The notes under the pieces are model-generated. The model saw only the letters and a list, made by a program, of their open reading frames with translations. It searched no databases and was not told where the DNA came from. A program made the position numbers and the translations under genes. This document shows positions 23,206-28,462 of a stretch of 28,462 nt of DNA, piece by piece (positions within the stretch are counted from its first letter, which is position 1; each line of letters starts with the position of its first letter). This stretch comes from an uncultured Parafilimonas sp. (GTDB lineage: Bacteria; Bacteroidota; Bacteroidia; Chitinophagales; Chitinophagaceae). Location of the stretch: the NCBI GenBank assembly GCA_937892395.1, contig CALAGJ010000107.1, positions 1 through 28,462 of the forward strand. Direction: 5' to 3'.

Positions 23206-24435
23206 TTAAGATTTTATGCTTTCAGCAATGGCGTTTGCTGCTACATAACCACTGCTCCAAGCATATTGAAAATTAAAGCCACCAGTTACTCCATCTACAT
23301 CTGTTATTTCTCCTGCAAAAAATAATCCGGGTACCAATTTACTTTCCATCGTGGCCGCATTAATTTCAGAAAGTTTTATTCCGCCACTGGTTACAAATTC
23401 ATCTTTATATGTTGTTTTGCCCGCTATTTTACAACTATATTGTGTAAGCATTTGAATGAGTGTGTTTTTTTGTTTAGCGGTTACAGATGCCCAGTTTATA
23501 TCTGATGGTATCGATGCTTCATTCAAAAAATAATGCCATAACCTATTGGGAAGGTTTAGGGGATTTTTCCCATTTATTTTTTGCTTCGCAAAATGTTGTT
23601 GCCATATTGGAAACTGTTGCTGCAAAAGGGTTATATTATATTCAGGCACCCAATTTATAAGGATATTAAATTGATAATTTTTTCCTGAAAGCCATCTTGC
23701 AGCCCATGCCGAAAGTTTTAATACTGCCGGACCACTCAGCCCCCAATGTGTAATTAATAATGGCCCCTGTTGTTTAAAATTTGAACCTGAAATTTGTACC
23801 TGCACAGAGTTAACAGACACACCCATCAAAGTGCATAAGGAATGACCGGGCATATTGAATGTAAATAAACTTGGCACCGGAGGTTCAATACTATGACCTG
23901 TGTTTTTTATCCAATCAAAGAGAAATGTTTTGGGATAGCCACCGGATGCTACACATACGTAATCTGTAGTCAAAATACCCTGATTGGTTTCTATGTAAAA
24001 TTGATGCTGCTCTTTCCTTATATTTTTTACTTCTGTATTGTATTGCAATTGCACCCCATGACGGTTCATGTCTGCAATGAACGTATCAATAATAGTTTGT
24101 GCATTATCGGTAGTGGGAAACATGCGCCCATCTGGTTCAGTTTTTAATGCAACCCCTCGTTCAGAAAACCAATGTATGGTATCCGCGGAGCCGAATTGAT
24201 AAAACAATTTTTTTATAAAGTTTTTACCCCTTGGATAGTGTTTTAGCAAATATTCCACATCTTCACAAGCATGTGTTACATTGCATCGACCACCTCCACT
24301 TATCTTTACTTTTTGTAAAACTTTACTTGTTTTTTCTATAATCAAAACCTGAAGTTCAGGTTCTAATATTGCTGCATTTATTGCACAGAAAAAACCTGCA
24401 GCTCCACCTCCAATTACTATCAGTTTTTTTTGCAT
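23206..24435 (-). CDS. BaiN/HI0933-type NAD(P)/FAD-dependent oxidoreductase
   Basis: The 409-residue flavoprotein matches the HI0933/YhiN/BaiN family in length and motifs. The FAD-binding motif GGGAAG is at residues 9-14, the family hallmark SGGGRCNVT at 46-54, then ASGG and YPKTF near 180, and the C-terminal motif FFAGEITDVDGVTGGFNFQ. The signature of the second FAD-contact region is intact. The reaction of most members is unknown; one characterised relative, BaiN, acts on bile acid intermediates in gut clostridia, which need not apply here. It is cytoplasmic. The gene lies 123 bp downstream of the ABC exporter gene in the same orientation, with a repeat element between them, so it may be separately transcribed. 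Confidence 0.9.
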   Translation of the reverse strand: MQKKLIVIGGGAAGFFCAINAAILEPELQVLIIEKTSKVLQKVKISGGGRCNVTHACEDVEYLLKHYPRGKNFIKKLFYQFGSADTIHWFSERGVALKTEPDGRMFPTTDNAQTIIDTFIADMNRHGVQLQYNTEVKNIRKEQHQFYIETNQGILTTDYVCVASGGYPKTFLFDWIKNTGHSIEPPVPSLFTFNMPGHSLCTLMGVSVNSVQVQISGSNFKQQGPLLITHWGLSGPAVLKLSAWAARWLSGKNYQFNILINWVPEYNITLLQQQFPIWQQHFAKQKINGKNPLNLPNRLWHYFLNEASIPSDINWASVTAKQKNTLIQMLTQYSCKIAGKTTYKDEFVTSGGIKLSEINAATMESKLVPGLFFAGEITDVDGVTGGFNFQYAWSSGYVAANAIAESIKS

Positions 24436-24527
24436 GTATTGCGATAAAAATGAAAAAAAAGTTTAATTGCTTCTTATAACAGAGAATCATTAATGTATTG
24501 AGTAAAACTACTTGTAAAGCTACTTAT

Positions 24528-24553
24528 CATTGCGAGGAGGAACGACGAAGCAA
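24528..24553. repeat. REP-like short interspersed repeat
   Basis: CATTGCGAGGAGG-AACGACGAAGCAA has end arms TTGC/GCAA and resembles a short palindromic element that is widespread in intergenic regions of Bacteroidota and some other bacteria. Only one copy is in this window. It lies six bases past the ABC exporter stop codon, where it could form a hairpin in the transcript. Confidence 0.45.
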
Positions 24554-24558
24554 ATAAA

Positions 24559-26367
24559 CTATTTTACTTCCTGCATCTCCACTAATTTATAATAGATTCC
24601 TTTTTCAGCCAACAAGCTATCATGTGTGCCACGCTCAGCAATTTTTCCTTTTTGCAGCACGATAATTTCATCAGCATGTCTTATGGTACTTAATCTGTGG
24701 GCAATAACAATGGAGGTTCTATTTTGCATCATATTATTGATGGCGTCCTGCACCAATCTTTCACTCTCTGTGTCTAATGATGATGTGGCTTCATCCAATA
24801 TCAAGATTGGAGGATTTTTTAGCACTGCACGTGCAATGGTAAGCCGCTGTCTTTCTCCACCGCTTAGTTTACTACCTCTGTCTCCAATCATTTCATCAAA
24901 ATCCTTCTCTTTTTTCATGATGAATTGATACGCATTGGCCACTTTTGCAGCAGCTATAATTTCATCCATGCTTGCTCCAGGTTTGCCCAAAGCAATATTA
25001 TTTGCAATGGTATCATTAAATAAGATGGGTTCTTGTGTTACAATGCTTATTTGCTTGCGGAGGCTAAGCAAACTATAATCTTTAATGTCTATTCCATCAA
25101 TGGTTATGGCCCCCTCACTCGTATCATGAAATCGAGGTACCAGATCGGCCAATGTGCTTTTGCCTGCACCGCTGCTTCCTACCAAGGCAATAGTTTTCCC
25201 TTTCAGAATCTCTACATTTATATCATCAAGTATGAGCTGATCATTGTATTTGAAACAAACATGTTTAAATGAAATGGCTGTTGAAAAAGATGCCATCTCC
25301 ACGGCATTTTCTTTTTCTTGAACCGTAACAGGTGCATCCAAAATTTCTTTTATTCTTTCTATAGTGGCTGCGCCTCGCTGCACATTAAATGATGCTGTGT
25401 TTAATGCTTTAAATGGGTTGATGACTAAGGCGAACATAGCAATATATGTGATGAACTCACTGGGCTGCAATACACTGCCTTGCAAAACCAATCGCCCACC
25501 AAACCACAGCACTCCGCATAAAATACAAACCCCTAAAAACTCTGATACCGGGCTGCCTAAATCTTTTCTAAATAATATTTTATTTTTTGTTTCATACAGC
25601 TCCTGAGTAAGGTCATTGTATTTTTTTGTTTGACTTTTTTCAGCAGTAAATGCTTTAATGATTCTTAATCCACTCAGTGTTTCTTCTAAGTGACTTAGAA
25701 TATGGCCCCATTTAACCTGCGCAGTATTTGTTTGTTTTTTCAGATTGCGTCCTATACGCCCTACCAAATAGCCACTTACAGGTAAAAAAACAATAACAAA
25801 TAAAGTAAGCTGAGGGCTTATTAAAAACAATCCTATCAAGATACCAATAATATTTAAAGGCTCTTTTACAAGACCGTCCAAAGCCGCATTGATAGAAGAT
25901 TCTAACTCTGCCACATCTGAACTACTTCTACTTAAAATATCCCCTTTCCTTTGCTCTGTAAAATATCCTATTGGTAGCTCAAGTATCTTGTTGTACAAGG
26001 CCCTATTGTATTTTCTCGATACAGAATTTCTAATAGGAGTAAGACAATAGTTAGAAAAATATAAAAATATATTCTTTAAAAAAACGGTTATGATAATGAA
26101 CAAACAAATGAGGCCTAAGGCATTGATTTTTCCATTAGCTACAATTACACCTTGAAGGTAATTATACAAGACAGACTTCAAATCTGTAGTGGAAGGAGTA
26201 GCAGACGGTGTAGATAAGACATCAGAAAAAATAAGGTCCAAAAATGGCATGAGCATGCCCACTGAAAACAAACCAAATAGAACAGACAATATGGTAGAAA
26301 TGATATACAGCCATACGTTTGATCGAAAACCTTCTATATAATTAAATATGACTTTTATACGCTTCAT
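24559..26367 (-). CDS. ABC exporter, MsbA-like half-transporter (permease-ATPase fusion)
   Basis: The 602-residue product joins a six-helix type I exporter domain (about residues 15-330) to a C-terminal ATPase. Hydrophobic segments include 20-45, 85-105, 170-205 and 275-320. In the ATPase, Walker A GSSGAGKST is at 397-405, the Q-loop near 445 (VTQEP), the signature LSGGE at 501-505, Walker B ILILDE at 521-526 and the H-loop AHRLST near 555. The layout is that of MsbA and related lipid or drug exporters, which work as homodimers in the inner membrane. The transported molecule is unknown. It is transcribed divergently from rbfA, with 110 bp between the start codons. Confidence 0.93.
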   Translation of the reverse strand: MKRIKVIFNYIEGFRSNVWLYIISTILSVLFGLFSVGMLMPFLDLIFSDVLSTPSATPSTTDLKSVLYNYLQGVIVANGKINALGLICLFIIITVFLKNIFLYFSNYCLTPIRNSVSRKYNRALYNKILELPIGYFTEQRKGDILSRSSSDVAELESSINAALDGLVKEPLNIIGILIGLFLISPQLTLFVIVFLPVSGYLVGRIGRNLKKQTNTAQVKWGHILSHLEETLSGLRIIKAFTAEKSQTKKYNDLTQELYETKNKILFRKDLGSPVSEFLGVCILCGVLWFGGRLVLQGSVLQPSEFITYIAMFALVINPFKALNTASFNVQRGAATIERIKEILDAPVTVQEKENAVEMASFSTAISFKHVCFKYNDQLILDDINVEILKGKTIALVGSSGAGKSTLADLVPRFHDTSEGAITIDGIDIKDYSLLSLRKQISIVTQEPILFNDTIANNIALGKPGASMDEIIAAAKVANAYQFIMKKEKDFDEMIGDRGSKLSGGERQRLTIARAVLKNPPILILDEATSSLDTESERLVQDAINNMMQNRTSIVIAHRLSTIRHADEIIVLQKGKIAERGTHDSLLAEKGIYYKLVEMQEVK

Positions 26368-26425
26368 GTATAGTGATATTTATATTTTACAACAGTATTC
26401 GATTTGTTTTAACAATGCTTTACTC

Positions 26426-26455
26426 TTGTAAAAGTGGGCAAAGTAAGTACATTTG
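26426..26455 (+). promoter_or_regulatory. Bacteroidota sigma-A-type promoter of rbfA
   Basis: TTG (26426-26428), 19 bases, then TACATTTG (26448-26455) matches the Bacteroidota consensus TTG-N19-TAnnTTTG exactly. It lies 22 bases before the rbfA ATG at 26478, in the intergenic gap, on the correct strand. Confidence 0.75.
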
Positions 26456-26477
26456 TACCCAACAAAATGATAGTATA

Positions 26478-26861
26478 ATGGAGGAAGGCAAAAGACAGAA
26501 ACAAGTGGCAACTGTTATAAAAAAAGAACTCAATACCATATTTCAACAGCTTAATTTATCTATGATGGATGGTGGCATGGTTTCTATCAGCCAGGTAAAA
26601 TGTACACCAGATTTATTGGAGGCTCGCATCTATATCAGCCTTTTTCAGGTGGCAGATAGCCATCAGACTTTAAAGAAAATTCAAGACAGAAGTGGGGAAA
26701 TAAAAAAGCGACTTGGTGACACTTTAAAAAATCAGTTAAGAAGGATACCCGTACTTAGATTCTTTCTGGACGATACTTTAGACAATGTTTTTAAAATAGA
26801 GGCCATCTTCAAACAAATTCATGGGGATAATATAAGATTTAATAAACCGGAAGCAGAATAA
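26478..26861 (+). CDS. rbfA: Ribosome-binding factor A
   Basis: The ATG at 26478 gives 127 residues beginning MEEGKRQKQVATVIKKEL, the normal RbfA start. An earlier in-frame ATG at 26373 would add 35 residues, overlap the promoter and is not conserved, so it is rejected. The KH-like fold is visible: ISQVKCTPDLLEARIYISLF and GDTLKNQLRRIPVLRFFLDD, ending in LDNVFKIEAIFKQI. RbfA helps mature the 3' end of 16S rRNA and the 30S subunit, notably in cold conditions. A consensus promoter lies just upstream. The following permease gene, 75 bp on, has the same orientation; rbfA next to a LolC/E-like gene is a common arrangement in the phylum, so co-transcription is plausible. Confidence 0.93.
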   Translation: MEEGKRQKQVATVIKKELNTIFQQLNLSMMDGGMVSISQVKCTPDLLEARIYISLFQVADSHQTLKKIQDRSGEIKKRLGDTLKNQLRRIPVLRFFLDDTLDNVFKIEAIFKQIHGDNIRFNKPEAE

Positions 26862-26936
26862 GAAATTCTTCCTTTTGGATGAATAGAAAGAAAATTATAG
26901 CATAGCTAAAATTAGACTACACAAAAATCATACGCA

Positions 26937-28154
26937 TTGAACCTGCTATTTGCCTGGCGATATTTTAAGTCAAAAAAAAGTACCAATGCCATCAATATCA
27001 TTGCATGGATTAGTGTTTTGGCCATGCTGGTTGGTACTACTGCCCTTATAGTGGTACTCAGCGTTTTTAATGGTTTTGAAGGATTGGTAAAAGGTCTTTA
27101 CGGTGATTTTTATGCCGATATTAGAATAAGTGCATCTACAGGAAAGTATATTGAATTTAATGACGCTTTACAGAACAGTCTAAAAAATATAGCAGGTGTA
27201 AGGCAGGTAAGCTACTGTGTAGAAGAAAAATCTGTTTTACTAAACGGTAATTATCAGACCATTCTTTTTCTGAAAGGGGTGGATAGTAATTATATTGCTG
27301 TCAATAATATGGTATTGCACACGGTGCGTGGCAGCTACGAACTTGGAGATGCTGAACATCCAAAAATTTACACAGGAGCTGGCATTGCAAATGCTGTAGG
27401 AGCCAATCCTGATATGCCTTTTGAAGGATTGCTGCTATATTTACCAAACAGAAATGCACCATCATTTACCAGTATGGATGCCATGCTTTCTTATGAAGTT
27501 TTTCCCTCGGGCATATTTGCCGTGCAGCAAGAATTTGATGATAAATATGCATTTACCAATCTTGGTTTTATGCAGTATATGCTTGACTTAGATTCAAATA
27601 GTTTTAGCAGTTCAGAAATAAAATTATTACCAGATGCTGATGTAAATGCTGTAAAAACACAAATACAAAAAATTGTAGGTACTAACTATCATGTAGAAAC
27701 CCGGTTTGAACAAAATCAAAGTTTGTTTACCATTATGCAGGTCGAAAAATGGGTAATTTATGCCATACTTTCTTTAATACTAGTGGTGGCAGCTTTTAAT
27801 ATGATTGGCGCATTGACCATGCTTGTATTAGAAAAAGAAAAAGATATAGCCGTATTGCAAGCCATGGGTGCCGGGAGGAATCGTATTCAAAAAATATTTT
27901 TAAATGAAGGCATGTTACTGGCAAGTATTGGTAGCATTACAGGTATTGTGTTGGCATTTTTTATCTGCTGGATGCAGCAAACATTTCACCTCATTAAACT
28001 AGGTGGGGGAAGTTTTATCATTGATTATTATCCTGTGGAAATGAAGGGTTCCGATTTTTTACTGGTGGCGGCTACCGTATTTTTGGTATCACTTTTAGCA
28101 TCTTGGGTACCGGCACGAAAAGCATCTGCACAGGCATTTTCTCTGAAGAGTTAG
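26937..28154 (+). CDS. LolC/LolE-like (FtsX-type) ABC transporter permease, TTG start
   Basis: The 405-residue product begins MNLLFAWRYFKSKKSTNAIN, the usual start of LolC/E relatives, encoded here with TTG; no in-frame ATG precedes it. One membrane helix lies at about 20-45 (SVLAMLVGTTALIVVLSVFN). A periplasmic MacB-like domain spans about 46-270, and three helices near 272-295, 320-345 and 372-395 carry the FtsX motif (EKEKDIAVLQAMGAGRNRIQ). LolCDE complexes pull lipoproteins out of the inner membrane for transfer to the outer membrane. The ATPase gene (lolD) is not adjacent. Its stop codon (28152-28154) overlaps the stop codon of the convergent bshC gene. Whether it is truly LolC, LolE or another FtsX-type permease is not certain. 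Confidence 0.88.
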   Translation: MNLLFAWRYFKSKKSTNAINIIAWISVLAMLVGTTALIVVLSVFNGFEGLVKGLYGDFYADIRISASTGKYIEFNDALQNSLKNIAGVRQVSYCVEEKSVLLNGNYQTILFLKGVDSNYIAVNNMVLHTVRGSYELGDAEHPKIYTGAGIANAVGANPDMPFEGLLLYLPNRNAPSFTSMDAMLSYEVFPSGIFAVQQEFDDKYAFTNLGFMQYMLDLDSNSFSSSEIKLLPDADVNAVKTQIQKIVGTNYHVETRFEQNQSLFTIMQVEKWVIYAILSLILVVAAFNMIGALTMLVLEKEKDIAVLQAMGAGRNRIQKIFLNEGMLLASIGSITGIVLAFFICWMQQTFHLIKLGGGSFIIDYYPVEMKGSDFLLVAATVFLVSLLASWVPARKASAQAFSLKS

Positions 28155-28462
28155 TGTGGCATTGTCAGCATACAAAATGAAGTATCCAAACCCGGCGAGG
28201 ATTCTATGATTGTATCAATAATAGTATCGCCATATCTGGCATAAAATCCCCAAATACTTTCTACTCTTTCCTGAAGATTATTTCCTGGAAATAAACCTGC
28301 TTTTAATTGCCTTACTTGTCTATTTGCATCTTCATATTTCTTCTTTTCTGCACGAAGAAACTTTTTCTCTAATTGTACTATCTTATTTTCTGCTTTGCTG
28401 CGCAATGAGGCCACATGTGCCACCAAAGTTTTATCTGTGGCAGCAGCTTTGCTTTCTACATC
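28151..28462 (-). CDS. bshC: Bacillithiol synthase BshC, C-terminal part (cut by window end)
   Basis: An open frame runs from the right edge (base 28462) to a TAA at 28151-28153, giving 103 residues with no start. It begins in DVESKAAATDKTLVAHV and continues LEKKFLRAEKKKYEDANRQV, then LFPGNNLQERVESI and WGFYARYGDTIIDTI. These are the hallmarks of the BshC C-terminus, including the coiled-coil segment. BshC adds cysteine to GlcN-malate, the last step of bacillithiol synthesis, in the cytoplasm. About one fifth of a roughly 530-residue enzyme is present. The internal TTG at 28426 should not be taken as the start. Its 3' end overlaps the permease gene by 4 bp. Confidence 0.9.
   Translation of the reverse strand, partial: DVESKAAATDKTLVAHVASLRSKAENKIVQLEKKFLRAEKKKYEDANRQVRQLKAGLFPGNNLQERVESIWGFYARYGDTIIDTIIESSPGLDTSFCMLTMPH

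Overview
The window looks like a contig from a member of the Bacteroidota, most likely order Chitinophagales (Chitinophagaceae-like). The evidence is an AT-rich sequence with short AT-rich intergenic gaps and few clear Shine-Dalgarno sites; a TTG-N19-TAnnTTTG promoter of the Bacteroidota type in front of rbfA; two proteins with type IX secretion (T9SS) C-terminal sorting domains; a bacillithiol gene (bshC); and gene families typical of the phylum (DUF4846, PGM1-like ligase, LolC-type permease beside rbfA). No rRNA, tRNA, CRISPR array, transposase or phage gene was seen. The first 48 bases are not genomic: they are Illumina adapter with an i5 index, joined directly to a truncated gene.

Left part (49-8954, all minus strand). 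Reading in the direction of transcription, eight genes lie head to tail with gaps of 1-28 bp: GMC oxidoreductase, exported YHS-domain protein, DUF1223 thioredoxin-like protein, exported GlcG/HbpS-like protein, exported SMP-30/gluconolactonase, exported two-domain VOC protein, an unusual cytoplasmic S8 peptidase with a carbohydrate-binding-like tail, and a glucose-1-dehydrogenase-type SDR. About 200 bp further on comes a GH63-type glucosidase cut off by the contig end. Several members could act on sugars or sugar lactones, so this is the best candidate for an undescribed functional unit. Upstream of it, after a 350-bp AT-rich gap, lies an ECF sigma factor with a soluble zinc anti-sigma partner (9305-10169).

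Middle part (10398-16527, minus strand). This holds secreted and surface proteins: an M43 metalloprotease with a T9SS tail, a 703-aa T9SS beta-repeat protein, and an 854-aa protein with seven glycine-rich repeats of about 40 residues. The last two form a two-gene operon.

Right part (16627-28462). This is a mixture: a DUF4440-S12 beta-lactamase-fold fusion, a PGM1-like ATP-grasp peptide ligase, a GNAT acetyltransferase, a secreted GH13 alpha-amylase-family enzyme, a degenerate DUF4846 pseudogene with two amber codons and two frameshifts, a BaiN/HI0933-type flavoprotein, an MsbA-like ABC exporter, rbfA, a LolC/E-type permease, and the 3' end of bshC, whose stop codon overlaps that of the permease gene and which runs off the right end.
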